Below are positions 25,799-37,600 of a stretch of DNA of 64,000 bases, one piece after another. The translations under genes and the position numbers were made by a program. Below the pieces are notes generated by a model. It saw only the letters and a program-made list of their open reading frames with translations, ran no database searches and had not been told where the DNA came from. The number at the start of each line of letters is the position of its first letter. Within the stretch, counting starts at the first letter, position 1. The stretch is from positions 350,024 through 414,023 of the forward strand of contig NZ_CBXX010000004.1 of the NCBI RefSeq assembly GCF_000577615.1, read 5' to 3'. The stretch comes from Herbaspirillum sp. RV1423 (lineage in GTDB: Bacteria; Pseudomonadota; Gammaproteobacteria; Burkholderiales; Burkholderiaceae_D).

Positions 25799-27448
25799 TT
25801 ACGCGAAATGGCCCTTAGGGTATTTCTTGCGCTGCAGTGCAGGCGGACGCGGAGTGATGTCGATCGGTTCCGGACGAGCCGAGGCAATCGACGCGTCGGT
25901 TGCACTTAACCTGAAGACGCTCACGGTCTCGCTCAAACGGCTGGACTGCTCCTGCAGGGATTGCGCAGCAGCCGCAGCCTCTTCGACCAACGCGGCATTT
26001 TGCTGGGTAGCCTCGTCCATTTGGGTAATCGCCAGATTGATCTGCCCGATGCCTTCGCTTTGCTCACGGCTGGCTGCAGAGATTTCGGCAACCACATCCG
26101 TGACGCGCTTGACGCTGGAGACGACTTCACTCATGGTGGCGCCAGCTTGTTCAACCAAACGACTGCCGTTGCCGACGTTGTCTACCGAAGCGTCGATCAA
26201 TATCTTGATTTCCTTCGCTGCCGCTGCGCTGCGCTGCGCCAAGCTACGCACTTCCGAGGCGACAACGGCGAATCCCCGACCTTGTTCGCCGGCACGCGCT
26301 GCTTCAACGGCGGCATTCAATGCGAGAATGTTGGTTTGAAATGCAATGCCGTCAATCACGCTGATGATATCGACGATTTTCTTGGAAGATTCGTTGATGG
26401 CGTTCATTGTCTCGACGACTTGCCCAACCACACTGCCACCCTGGATGGCCACGCTCGAAGCGGATTCTGCGAGCGTATTGGCTTGACGCGCATTATCGGC
26501 GTTTTGCTTGACCGTGGATGTCAGTTCCTCCATGGCTGAAGCCGTTTCCTCCAAAGAGCTCGCCTGCTGCTCCGTACGGCTGGACAAATCAAGATTTCCT
26601 GTAGCTATCTCAGCCGATGCTGTTTCAATGTTGCTGGTACCCGTACGCACTTGCGTGACAATCGAAGCAAGATTTTCGCGCATGGTGCGGATTGCAAACA
26701 GCAGACTGGTCTTGTCGCTTTGTTTGGTCTCGACATGAACGGACAGGTCTCCTTGCGCGATCTTGTTGGCAATCTCCGCCGCATAGGTCGGCTCTCCGCC
26801 GAGTTGTTGCAACAAGCCTCGGGTGATCATCAATGCCACGCTGATACAAACCACAAAGGCAAACACCGCAAGGCTGATGATGATGACCGATGAACGGCCC
26901 GCGACCTCGTCCGCGGCAATACGGGCGTTGTCATTTTCCTGCTTCACGGCGGTGAGGACCACATCGATATCCTTCACGATCTGGCGACGCAGGGGACTGC
27001 ACTCATTGACCAGAAAGTCGCTGTACTCCTGCATCTTTCCGGCTTCGCGGTACGCTCTTGGACGACGCAACTCATCGGCCATTTTCAGCAAACCATTGCT
27101 TACCTTCTCAAAATCCTTGTTTCCTGCAAATACAGACTGCATTTTCTGCAGCGCATCCAGGTAGATTTTCTTTTGCTCGTCAACAATGGCCAGTTCCTTC
27201 TGCGCATCTGCGTCGGATTTGAAAACAAACGCATTGCGTGCCGCGAGACCTGTCTGGTCCAATGCTTCCCGAGCGATATAGAGCGGATCCAATTTCTCCA
27301 ACTGCACGTTATTGCCGTACTGCATCGCGTTGGAAACAGACGACATACTCGATAAAGAAATTGCGGCCAGTATCGACATTAACGCCACTAACGTACCGAA
27401 ACCCAGGCTCAGTTTGGTACCGATTTTCATATTTTTAAATGCACTCAT
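25799..27448 (-). CDS. Methyl-accepting chemotaxis protein (4HB type, no tether pentapeptide)
   Basis: About 549 residues. TM1 ([21 protein letters not shown]), a four-helix-bundle sensor, TM2 ([21 protein letters not shown]), HAMP and the coiled-coil signalling domain with [20 protein letters not shown]. The C-terminus (KKYPKGHFA) lacks the xWxxF pentapeptide found on the receptor at 4166-5887. I use the start [10 protein letters not shown]; an in-frame ATG at 27475 would add nine residues. Confidence 0.92.
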   Translation of the reverse strand: MSAFKNMKIGTKLSLGFGTLVALMSILAAISLSSMSSVSNAMQYGNNVQLEKLDPLYIAREALDQTGLAARNAFVFKSDADAQKELAIVDEQKKIYLDALQKMQSVFAGNKDFEKVSNGLLKMADELRRPRAYREAGKMQEYSDFLVNECSPLRRQIVKDIDVVLTAVKQENDNARIAADEVAGRSSVIIISLAVFAFVVCISVALMITRGLLQQLGGEPTYAAEIANKIAQGDLSVHVETKQSDKTSLLFAIRTMRENLASIVTQVRTGTSNIETASAEIATGNLDLSSRTEQQASSLEETASAMEELTSTVKQNADNARQANTLAESASSVAIQGGSVVGQVVETMNAINESSKKIVDIISVIDGIAFQTNILALNAAVEAARAGEQGRGFAVVASEVRSLAQRSAAAAKEIKILIDASVDNVGNGSRLVEQAGATMSEVVSSVKRVTDVVAEISAASREQSEGIGQINLAITQMDEATQQNAALVEEAAAAAQSLQEQSSRLSETVSVFRLSATDASIASARPEPIDITPRPPALQRKKYPKGHFA

Positions 27449-27907
27449 ATATCCGTCCCAGGCGTAGATCGCCATTAAGTTAAATAGACTTCTCGGGAGG
27501 AACTCATGTCTCTTATCCCTCGCAACACATACTACTCAGAACCATCAAGTATGTTTATAGGGATTATCCTGATTGGCCGGCGGGGTCTGTGCTCGCTGAC
27601 GATCCGCTCTGCAGCAGAGTGTTCGCGTTTCGCGGACGGAGTGGCAAAGTCACCAATTTGCGGCCAGGCAGAGACGGCGTACCGGGACCATGGGAAGGCA
27701 GATATTTGGCTTGTTTGTTCGACAAGTCGATACAAGCCCCTGGCGGTTTGATCCTGGCAAGAAGCGAAGTGAGGCGCCAAGTCGTCCTGCACTTAAGCTT
27801 TGGTTGCTGAAAGCGGAAGCGAAAGTCGGGGTAGTTCAGAGTTAGACGAACAAAGTTCAGAAATGAATGAATTCCGACATTATTTATGGCTGCGGACACA
27901 TCCCACC
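27449..27907. other. Intergenic stretch between the MCP gene and the groESL control region
   Basis: About 460 bp between divergently oriented genes. Short frames exist on both strands but none has a ribosome site or family-like sequence. I see no repeat or RNA gene. A 13-base match to the 16S rRNA 5' region near 27747 stands alone and is treated as chance. Confidence 0.35.
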
Positions 27908-27937
27908 CTTGAAAAACCCTCATCCCGCCCCTATACT
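27908..27937 (+). promoter_or_regulatory. Overlapping sigma-32 and sigma-70 promoters of groESL
   Basis: CTTGAA (27908-27913) with CCCCTATA (27928-27935) fits a heat-shock sigma-32 promoter with a 14-bp spacer. In the same bases, TTGAAA (27909-27914) and TATACT (27932-27937) form a sigma-70 promoter with a 17-bp spacer. The start point would fall at or in the CIRCE element. Confidence 0.75.
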
Positions 27938-27963
27938 TAGCACTCGTCAGGGGAGAGTGCTAA
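27937..27963. promoter_or_regulatory. CIRCE element (HrcA operator)
   Basis: TTAGCACTC, nine bases, GAGTGCTAA: a perfect match to the CIRCE consensus. It lies just downstream of the groESL -10 elements, so HrcA would block initiation and be released on heat shock. Confidence 0.95.
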
Positions 27964-28083
27964 CAACTCCTCCTGGCCTACCCACTTTTCCGATGTGGCA
28001 CGGATTTCATGCTGCAGGGCTTAAGTACACTTTGCAGCCGATGCCGCAATTATTTATAACTTATTGAAATTTAAGGAGTTTGT

Positions 28084-28374
28084 ATGAGTCTTCGTCCTTT
28101 GCACGATCGCGTTATCGTCAAGCGTCTCGACCAGGAAACCAAGACCGCATCCGGTATCGTTCTGCCTGACGCAGCCGCCGAAAAGCCGGATCAAGGCGAA
28201 ATCCTGGCTGTCGGCAACGGCAAGATCCTGGACGACGGCAAGGTCCGTCCGCTGGCCGTCAAGGTCGGCGACCGCGTTCTGTTCGGCAAATACTCCGGCC
28301 AAGCCGTGAAGATCGACGGCCAGGAACTGCTGGTCATGCGTGAAGAAGACCTGTTCGCCGTCGTCGAAAAATAA
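28084..28374 (+). CDS. groES: Co-chaperonin GroES
   Basis: 96 residues, the lid of the GroEL chamber. It has the canonical N-terminus [20 protein letters not shown], the mobile loop (EKPDQGEI region shifted as usual) and the [15 protein letters not shown] segment. AAGGAG lies seven bases before the ATG. First gene of the groESL operon behind CIRCE and a dual promoter, with a 5' leader of about 120 bases. Confidence 0.98.
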   Translation: MSLRPLHDRVIVKRLDQETKTASGIVLPDAAAEKPDQGEILAVGNGKILDDGKVRPLAVKVGDRVLFGKYSGQAVKIDGQELLVMREEDLFAVVEK

Positions 28375-28443
28375 TCGACGCCCTTGCATCGGCGCAAGAT
28401 GAAACGTCATGTGCCGGCAGCGAGCAATTCCGATCGAAGCTGA

Positions 28444-30132
<1,689 letters not shown>

Positions 30133-30203
30133 TTCGGCTGCGCCCGCTTTTCCTGGATGGCGGGCGCACCGGAAAGCAATTTGTTTTCCACACTGGCTTC
30201 ACC

Positions 30204-30233
30204 AAAAGGCCTCGATCATTCGAGGCCTTTTTA
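30204..30233 (+). terminator. Intrinsic terminator of groESL
   Basis: AAAAGGCCTCGA (30204-30215), TCAT loop, TCGAGGCCTTTT (30220-30231) and further T: a 12-bp stem with U-run, 70 bp after groEL. Confidence 0.9.
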
Positions 30234-30384
30234 TCGTCCGCACCCTGCCGACAAAAGCGGTGAGTATCTGCAATTTTCCCCAGGAAAGCGCATGGTTATG
30301 CCTTTTTCTCATTAAGGAATATGCAAAATGTAGTTCCGCATGTAACGAAATCCTCATAAAATCACGGCTCTATATAAAAATATA

Positions 30385-30423
30385 GGCAGCAGGTTGCCCA
30401 CGAGGCCGGCCTGCTGCCTTTTT
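30385..30423 (+). terminator. Terminator-like hairpin in the metN leader
   Basis: GGCAGCAGG (30385-30393) pairs perfectly with CCTGCTGCC (30410-30418) across a 16-base loop, followed by five T (30419-30423). It ends nine bases before the metN ATG. It is either an attenuator/riboswitch expression platform for metNIQ or the end of a small transcript from 30234-30385. I cannot assign a promoter or known riboswitch class with confidence. Confidence 0.65.
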
Positions 30424-30432
30424 CATTGCACC

Positions 30433-31494
30433 ATGATCGAAAGCAATATGATCGAAATCCAAGGGGTGACCCAACGCTTCCAGAGCGGCAGCGGGACGGT
30501 CGATGCAGTCCGCGACGTCAATCTGTCCATCCGCAAGGGAGAAATCTTCGGCATCATCGGCCGCAGCGGCGCCGGCAAGAGCACGCTGGTGCGCACCATC
30601 AACCTGCTGAACCGTCCGACTTCCGGCCATATTGTCCTCGACGGCAAGGACATGACCATGCTGTCGGCCGACGACCTGCGCGAGGCGCGCCGCCATATCG
30701 GCATGATCTTCCAGCACTTCAACCTGCTGTCGTCACGCACGGTGTACGACAACATCGCCCTGCCGCTGGAACTGGCCGGCCTGTCCAAGGCCGAAATCGC
30801 CAAAAAAGTCGAACCGCTGCTGGAACTGGTCGGGCTGACGGCCTTGAAGGATCGCTACCCGGCGCAAATCTCCGGCGGCCAGAAGCAGCGCGTCGGCATC
30901 GCCCGCGCCCTGGCCAACAATCCGAAAGTGTTGCTGTCGGACGAAGCCACCTCCGCGCTCGATCCGGAAACCACACGCTCGATCCTCGAACTGCTGCGCA
31001 AGATCAACAAGGAACTGGGCCTGACGATCGTCCTCATCACACACCAGATGGAAGTCATCAAGGTGATCTGCGACCGCGTTGCCGTGATGGAGGCCGGTCA
31101 GGTTATCGAACAGGGCGAAGTACTGGACGTGTTCCGCGAACCCAAGCATGAAGTCACGCGCGCACTCATCGGCGACGTGATCGCGCACGAACTGCCCAAG
31201 GGCGTGCTGGAGCGCCTGCGCGTGCGTCTGGCCAATACCGGAACCGAGGGCACCGACCACTTGTTCCGTTTCGCCTTCACCGGCTCGGGCGTGGACCAGC
31301 CGCATTTGTCGGAAGCGGTACGCCGCTACAACCTGGATTTCAATATCCTGCACGGCCAGATCGATGAAATCCAGGGCCAGGCGTTCGGCTCGCTGGCGAT
31401 CCTCGCCAGCGGCACCGCCGATAACATTGCCAATGCCATGAATTACCTGCGCGCCCAAGGCGTCGTGGTCGAGGAGCTGAACCATGTCATCTGA
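30433..31494 (+). CDS. metN: Methionine ABC importer, ATP-binding subunit MetN
   Basis: About 353 residues. The ABC domain has Walker [10 protein letters not shown], signature ISGGQKQR, Walker B with [13 protein letters not shown], and the switch His in VLITHQMEV. It is followed by the C-terminal NIL/C2 domain (residues about 265-350) that senses intracellular methionine and inhibits transport. ATG 30433 (MIESN) or 30448 (MIEIQ) are both possible starts. A longer in-frame start at 30394 would lie inside the leader hairpin and is unlikely. It overlaps metI by 11 bp. Confidence 0.95.
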   Translation: MIESNMIEIQGVTQRFQSGSGTVDAVRDVNLSIRKGEIFGIIGRSGAGKSTLVRTINLLNRPTSGHIVLDGKDMTMLSADDLREARRHIGMIFQHFNLLSSRTVYDNIALPLELAGLSKAEIAKKVEPLLELVGLTALKDRYPAQISGGQKQRVGIARALANNPKVLLSDEATSALDPETTRSILELLRKINKELGLTIVLITHQMEVIKVICDRVAVMEAGQVIEQGEVLDVFREPKHEVTRALIGDVIAHELPKGVLERLRVRLANTGTEGTDHLFRFAFTGSGVDQPHLSEAVRRYNLDFNILHGQIDEIQGQAFGSLAILASGTADNIANAMNYLRAQGVVVEELNHVI

Positions 31495-32137
31495 ACTGAT
31501 CGATCTCTTTATCAGCTCTTTCGGCGAAACACTGATGATGGTCGGCATCTCCGGCATCCTCGGCGCCCTGCTCGGCGTGCCGCTCGGCATCGCGCTGCAC
31601 CTGACCGAGCGCAACGGCATCCTGCCCAACCTCGCGTTCAACCGCATCGCCGGCCTGCTGGTCAATGCGGTGCGTTCAACCCCGTTCATCATCCTGCTGG
31701 TGGCGGTGATTCCGTTCACACGCTTTTTTGTCGGCACGTCTATCGGCACTGCCGCAGCCATCGTGCCGCTGACGATCGCCTCGGCGCCCTTCATCGCCCG
31801 GCTGGTCGAAACCGCCCTGCGCGAAGTCGATCACGGCCTGGTCGAGGCGGCGCAGGCCATGGGTGCCACTACCTGGCAAATCATCTACAAGGTGTTGGTG
31901 CCTGAAGCGTTTGCTGGTATCGTCGCTGGTCTTACGATCACCTTCGTCAGCCTGGTAGGCTACTCCGCCATGGCGGGCGCAATCGGCGGCGGCGGCCTGG
32001 GCGACCTCGGCATCCGCTACGGCTACCAGCGCTTCCTCCCGGAAGTCATGCTGGCGGTGGTGCTGATCCTGATCGTATTTGTGCAATTGGTGCAAACGCT
32101 GGGGGATGTACTGGTGCGGCGTCTGAGCCACCGCTAG
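31484..32137 (+). CDS. metI: Methionine ABC importer, permease MetI
   Basis: 217 residues, five to six membrane helices, with the inner-membrane-permease EAA coupling loop ([24 protein letters not shown]). It forms the translocation pathway for D/L-methionine with MetN and MetQ. Translation is coupled to metN by an 11-bp overlap. Its last base is also the first base of the long palindromic element that follows. Confidence 0.95.
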   Translation: MSSELIDLFISSFGETLMMVGISGILGALLGVPLGIALHLTERNGILPNLAFNRIAGLLVNAVRSTPFIILLVAVIPFTRFFVGTSIGTAAAIVPLTIASAPFIARLVETALREVDHGLVEAAQAMGATTWQIIYKVLVPEAFAGIVAGLTITFVSLVGYSAMAGAIGGGGLGDLGIRYGYQRFLPEVMLAVVLILIVFVQLVQTLGDVLVRRLSHR

Positions 32138-32273
32138 AACCTGTTCGCGATCTTACTGCGAGGCCATGATCCGGCGTCGGGCGGTGCTCGGAATCCTCAT
32201 GTACTCAAGTACACTCCAAGTGCTCCGGCCGCCAGCGGATCATGGCCTCTCGCGACAGATCGCAAACAGGTTC
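32137..32273. repeat. Long imperfect palindromic element between metI and metQ
   Basis: About 137 bp folding on itself. The outer arms match at 16 of 17 positions (left begins GAACCTGTTCGCGATCT at 32137). Inner arms GAGGCCATGATCCG (32160-32173) and CGGATCATGGCCTC (32236-32249) pair perfectly, and the tip is GTACTCAAGTAC. It looks like a dispersed intergenic repeat rather than a simple terminator. A hairpin here could lower metQ read-through or stabilise metNI mRNA. Confidence 0.75.
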
Positions 32274-32326
32274 AAAAATAATTAATGCAGCTATCCGCTG
32301 CTATCTTCAAGAATGAAAGGAAAACA

Positions 32327-33127
32327 ATGAATCGTCGTCAATTAATCCAGTTTTTCGCAGGTCTCGGCATTGCCGCCAGCCTGGCATCCGCACCGGCCTT
32401 GGCGCAAGACAAGCCGATCAAGATCGGCGCCACCGGCGGCCCGCACGCCGAAATCCTGGAACAAGTGAAGAAGCTGGCCGAGAAAGACGGCCTGAAGCTG
32501 CAAATCGTTGAATTCAGCGACTACATCCAGCCGAACGCCGCGTTGGCCGCCGGCGACCTGGACGCCAACAGCTACCAGCACCAGCCGTACCTGGACGCGC
32601 AAATCAAGGATCGCGGCTACAAGCTGGTCAGCGTCGGCACCACCATCACTTTCCCGATGGGCGTGTACTCGAAGAAGATCAAATCGTTGAAGGACCTGAA
32701 GAACGGCGCCCGCATCGGCGTGCCTAACGATCCGACCAACGGCGGCCGCGCGCTGCTGCTGCTGCAGGCGCAAGGCGTGATCAAGCTCAAGGCCGACGCC
32801 GGCCTGAAGGCAACGCCGCTGGACATCATCGACAACCCGAAGAAGGTCAAGATCGTCGAACTGGACGCTGCGCAACTGCCGCGCTCGCTGGATGACTTCG
32901 ACGCCGCCGCCATCAACGGCAATTTCGCCGAATCCGCCGGCCTGTCGCCGACCAAGGACGGCATCGCCATTGAAGCTGCCAAAGGTCCTTACGTCAACGT
33001 GATCGCCGTGCGTGTCGAGGACAAGGACAAGCCTTGGGTCGCCAAACTGATCAAGGCTTACCACAGCCCGGAAATCAAGAAATTCGTGCTCGAAAAGTAC
33101 AAGAGCTCGGTTGTGACGTCCTGGTAA
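32327..33127 (+). CDS. metQ: Methionine-binding protein MetQ (NlpA family)
   Basis: 266 residues of the NlpA/MetQ family: IKIGATGGPHAEILEQVKK, EFSDYIQPNAALAAGDLDAN (methionine pocket), GVPNDPTNGGRALLLLQA. The leader MNRRQLIQFFAGLGIAASLA ends in APALAQ before DKP, a standard signal-peptidase-I cleavage site. There is no lipobox cysteine, unlike the lipoprotein MetQ of E. coli, so the product should be a soluble periplasmic protein. GAAAGGA precedes ATG 32327. It is separated from metI by the palindromic element. Confidence 0.94.
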   Translation: MNRRQLIQFFAGLGIAASLASAPALAQDKPIKIGATGGPHAEILEQVKKLAEKDGLKLQIVEFSDYIQPNAALAAGDLDANSYQHQPYLDAQIKDRGYKLVSVGTTITFPMGVYSKKIKSLKDLKNGARIGVPNDPTNGGRALLLLQAQGVIKLKADAGLKATPLDIIDNPKKVKIVELDAAQLPRSLDDFDAAAINGNFAESAGLSPTKDGIAIEAAKGPYVNVIAVRVEDKDKPWVAKLIKAYHSPEIKKFVLEKYKSSVVTSW

Positions 33128-33153
33128 ATCGTCAATCAGCAGTTTTTCCCCTG

Positions 33154-33181
33154 AAAGGCTTTCTTCGGAAAGCCTTTTTTT
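33154..33181 (+). terminator. Intrinsic terminator of metNIQ
   Basis: AAAGGCTTTC (33154-33163), TTCG tetraloop, GAAAGCCTTT (33168-33177) and a run of T, 27 bp after metQ. Confidence 0.9.
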
Positions 33182-33310
33182 ATTTCCGTTGTTTCCACAA
33201 AGCAAAAAACAAGAGGCAAAAAACCCTTTTAATAAAAGGAAAAACATTACCAAAAAGACAATATATTCCAAGGGATAATTTCCCGGTAACGCTCCAGTGG
33301 AGAAACGACC

Positions 33311-34444
33311 ATGAAAAAGATTCATTGCCTCTTTCTTGTCCTCCTCTTTGTCTGCCGGTTTTCTCTTGCGGCCCCAACTGTCGACGAAGTGCAAACCATC
33401 TTTATCGGCTACGCCGCGCCATTCAAATGGGCCTTGTCGCTGCATTCCCTCCAGGCCGCTCAACAGGCGATCCTCGACGCCAACATGAAAAACATCTGGA
33501 TCGGCGGCAAGAAACTGCAGTTCCGTCTGCTCGCCAAAGACGACAATTCCGATCCGCGCACGGCGCAATTCGTTGCGAAATCGCTCGTCAGCGCTGGCGT
33601 GACCGCCGTGATCGGCCATTGGAACAGCGACACGACGCTGGCGGCAGCTCCGATTTATGCCGAGGCGGATATAGTTCAGATCACCACATCCGCAACTGCC
33701 GAGCGAATCCCGCAACAAGGATATCCGGGCAGCTTCCAGATGATGGGAAGCGATGGCATCAGCGCGCAATGCGTGACGGATTATCTGGTGAAGGTCATGC
33801 AGGCCAAACGTATTGCGCTGATCGATGACGGCACGGCTTTCGGCAAGAACCTCGCGCGGGAGTATGTCGACAAGATGAAAGAACTGAACGGCAATATCGT
33901 GGTTGTCGAATCGGTCAGCAGCAAGACCTCGGATTTCAACGCGCCTCTCAAGAAAATCAAGAATGCGGGCGCCGACGTCATTCTGTTTTCGGGATCGCTG
34001 CTGCATAGCGACGATCTGGCGCGCGCCATGAAACGATTGCAAGTGCCGGGGAAACTTTTCCTTCCCGGCGGCGGCACGAGCAAACCATTCCTGGATACCG
34101 CAGGAACCGATCTTGCACATCTTCTGACAATCGAACCAGGCTCGCCCAAGGAAAAATCCGCGACCTGGAAAGCGTTCCAGGCGAGCTATAGGAAAATGCC
34201 GACCTGGGACGTATCGCCCTACACTATCCTCGCCTACGACGCCGTCAACCTGATCGTCAAAGGAATGCAGCTTGGGAACTCCACCGATCCCAAAAAACTC
34301 GCCGCGACCCTGCACAAGATGAAATTTGAAGGCCTGTCGGGGAAGATCGCATTTGACGACAAGGGCGCCAGGGACGGCCCGCTCTATACGATCTATGCTT
34401 ATGATGAGGATGGCTGGGTTCCGGTCAAGACTTATGGGAACTAA
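33311..34444 (+). CDS. Periplasmic substrate-binding protein, branched-chain amino acid (LivJ/Peripla_BP_6) type
   Basis: 377 residues with a signal peptide (MKKIHCLFLVLLFVCRFSLA, cleavage near AAP) and the two-lobe type-I binding fold. Lobe 1 has FIGYAAPFKWALS and AAQQAILDANMKN; the middle block is AVIGHWNSDTTLAAAPIYAE; the hinge region has ALIDDGTAFGKNLAREYVDKM. No permease or ATPase of the HAAT family is adjacent, so it either works with components elsewhere or as a sensor. Spacing from metQ (183 bp with a terminator) makes it a separate unit. Confidence 0.87.
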   Translation: MKKIHCLFLVLLFVCRFSLAAPTVDEVQTIFIGYAAPFKWALSLHSLQAAQQAILDANMKNIWIGGKKLQFRLLAKDDNSDPRTAQFVAKSLVSAGVTAVIGHWNSDTTLAAAPIYAEADIVQITTSATAERIPQQGYPGSFQMMGSDGISAQCVTDYLVKVMQAKRIALIDDGTAFGKNLAREYVDKMKELNGNIVVVESVSSKTSDFNAPLKKIKNAGADVILFSGSLLHSDDLARAMKRLQVPGKLFLPGGGTSKPFLDTAGTDLAHLLTIEPGSPKEKSATWKAFQASYRKMPTWDVSPYTILAYDAVNLIVKGMQLGNSTDPKKLAATLHKMKFEGLSGKIAFDDKGARDGPLYTIYAYDEDGWVPVKTYGN

Positions 34445-34617
34445 GCCGCCCCCGGCGTTCAAGGAGACCGGTCGGCATGCGTCAGGACTTTTCGTTCTGA
34501 CCGGTCAATTACAGGTCGTCGTTTGCCTCCAACTTTCCATGCAGGCCATATTGGCCTGACTCACACCAACCTGCTCCTGAGCAACCGGGGCGATGCGGAA
34601 CTCTCAGGAGCAGATGA

Positions 34618-37600
34618 ATGGTAAAGCTGAAAGATCGAATTCAGAAACCCAATAACGAAACGCAGAAGAGAAATAGAAGAACCGAAAGATTTCATCAAAT
34701 CATGTTCAGCAATAGCGGCGGCGGAAATGGCGGCGGCGATCCGGACGAGAACGCGTTGAACGGCAACCTTTCTCAACATAACGCGCGCAGCAGACTGGAG
34801 TACGGCCTCCAGTCGTATAAGAAAAAGCGGCTGAGACAACCTATCACGCCGCTTAACGTCCGCTCGCGCCTGCATGCGATTCTGGTGCTCCTTTATTTCC
34901 AGCATGGGTTATATGGAAGCGACACGCTGGATAAAGTTCGCGGAAACCGTCGCGCCGCGCGCCAGTCTGGGGGGATGCGACGATATGAAGCAGCCAGCGG
35001 CATCCACCAGCACAGAGAAAGAGATCGCGAACGACAGGAACGCAAGCGTTCCCGGCAAGCGCCATTCGAAGAAAAAATGAGGCGACAGGCGCAGGATGAA
35101 GCCTTTCGCGCAGGCGCCAGGTCCGTCCAAAAAAAGCAGCAAAAAGAAGCCCACAAGAGCGAACAAGAGGATTTGGATCAGACATATGCACAGGCGATGG
35201 AAACCCTATGGGAAAAAGAAAGCCGGCAGGAACAAGCGGCGCTCAAACGGCAAAAAGATCTGGATCGCCAGGCGCTCACCGGCACGATTGTCGAGGTTGA
35301 AAACGAGAGTACTTTTTCCCCTTCCCGTGAGCCGGCCGGCGACACGCTCATCGAAGTTGAATCCGACCTGCTGACTTTAGTGAACGAGCCCACGCCATCG
35401 ACACAAAGCTTGCTTGACATCGCCCATCGTCTGGAAAAAGAAATACTGGATGCAAATTCTTTTCATAGCGACGAAAATTGGAGAGATGGCGAAAACGCGC
35501 CCTCCTCTGGCTCGTTCAGTTCCCTTGCATCCGACATCAGCAACTTCGAAGACAATCTTCCTTCCTGGCCGGGGATGACCGGCGAGAGCGCCAGCAGCCG
35601 GGAATGGCATCTTCCCGACAACAATACTGTGTCGGCTCCTGTCGCTTCGGATGGATGGCCGTTTGGCGCCGCCGCCGGCTATGATCTATTGCCGCAACAA
35701 GAGAACGGACCCAACGTCGGTCAGGGCCTGAGCGGATTGCTCTGGTCCGCCATAAAAAAATTCGGGCCTGCCGTGCCCGGACTGACAACGCTTGCATGGG
35801 TATGGTGGCCCTCCTCCGGGAACAATGCCGGTGAACATAGCGAAGACAATGAGATCAATGAAATTGTCCGGCGTCAGGTGCTGCACGCGCATCGCCTGAG
35901 TCAATTGCCGCCCGCTACTGAAGAAGAATGGGGAACAATAGAGATCGACGAAGCAACAGAAAATGACAACGAAAGCGAAAGCACGACGGAAAACTGCATG
36001 GCGGCATCAACGAGCAAACCGCGACGCCGGCGCTCCGTCGGCTCTGGGCCGGGAGCTTCAACCGCGCAAGAATGGGGACGCCTAGAAGACTGGCCGAATA
36101 TCATACGACGGGTAAAAGGCAATTATGTCTTGCTGGACTCCCTGAATCAAAAACTGAACATTGACGGCATTCCCAATGTTTCAGTCATTACGGTTGAAGC
36201 GGCACTCCTGTTGCTACGAAGGAGTCTGGTTCGACTGACAGATGAACGTTTCGTCAATTTTTACTACCTGTTGGCAAACGGTTACACCTATAAAGTGCTG
36301 CCACATTTTTTTTATGACAATGGAGCGCGCAAGGCACAAAGTATCGAATTTTACAAAGACAATGAGCTCAAGCTCACGGTCAACCTGCGAGGTGCCAAGG
36401 AAGTCATCGATAAATCGGTCAGAGATCTTCCGGTGATAGAAAAAAATCTCGCTGCCCTGAAAGCGAAGGTGGCGCAAGAACAGAAACCGGATGGCGCAGC
36501 CGCCAAGCCGCCTGTCAATGCAGTGCCGCGAACAGGACCTGGCACGATATGGCGGGTGACGGCAAAAAATACAGAGCGGAGCAAAGAGATGACAAAACAC
36601 GATGACATCGCAATCTTTGACGAGGTTCCCGATTCATCATCGTACTCCCTCAATTTTCCATTCCTGTCTCAGGGCTTGATGACCGATACGCGGGATGCCG
36701 ATATCAGTCCATTGTTGAACGCCGGCTTCATTGCGTCATACAGCATCGCTACCGCCAATCATATTTCCCGGGCCAAGATCACACTATCCAAGGATGGCGT
36801 AGTCAAGTCTGAAATCGATCTCAAAGGTGACGAAAAAACAGTTAAACGCATCATACAAACCAACCAGGTCAGAAGCGCACTCATTGAAAATGACAGCTCC
36901 ATTGCCCAGCAGAGCAAGTCCATGAATGAGCAATTGTCAGAAGAAAATGTGCTGAAACAGGACAAATCGTCGGATGCCGAAAAAATGATCTTTCATACTT
37001 CGCCGCACATCAGGTCAAACATACAACCATTGCCTTACGCAACGCCACCGAAAAAAACAATTTCAATCACTCTCGATAATGCGAACGATAACTTCACCCT
37101 TCCCTATGGAGCCAACGGACATTGGGAACTCGTCATACCTGAACTGGAGGACGAATCCGGATCAGAAAAACCGGGCAACGGGATAGTCGATACAGAAAAT
37201 ATTCGTGACGTCAGCGGCATCCAATCGGGCCTGAAGCTTGTCGATGAAGGAATTGACAGACAAGGAGAATCGTTTGTTCTATTCAAATCAAACAACAAGA
37301 ATTTTTCACTAAAAATGATAAGCAAAAATGGGAATAGAAGATTTAATACCACTGCCAGACACGTCTTGTCGAAAATTGCCGATGCGAATCAGAGATCATA
37401 TGAATCATTCAAGTCTGATACCGACCTGTTTTCTGATGCGTTTTTCATACCGAATCCGAGCGTCAACGGCACTTATAAAATTGAAAACTCCAATAGGCCG
37501 ATAAAGATAGTTTCAAGCAATGCGGAAGAACATTTTTTAATCAACAGTTTTAATCATGATGCTGAGATATCGGTCAGTGGAGCGTATCAAAAATCGATGA

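Noticed and set aside
27745..27760. GTTTGATCCTGGC resembling the 5' end of 16S rRNA
   Set aside because: Only 13 bases match; the following sequence is not rRNA.
30394..30432. Earlier in-frame start for MetN
   Set aside because: It would lie inside the terminator-like hairpin and encode a Cys/Pro-rich leader absent from the family.
32342..34462. 706-codon minus-strand frame opposite metQ and the next binding protein
   Set aside because: Runs across two real genes and a terminator; no start signal or recognisable domain.
35929..36088. Two WxxxE motifs (WGTIE, WGRLE) in the giant protein as evidence of a type III effector GEF
   Set aside because: WxxxE is short enough to occur by chance; without the surrounding fold it is not usable evidence, so no effector family was assigned.
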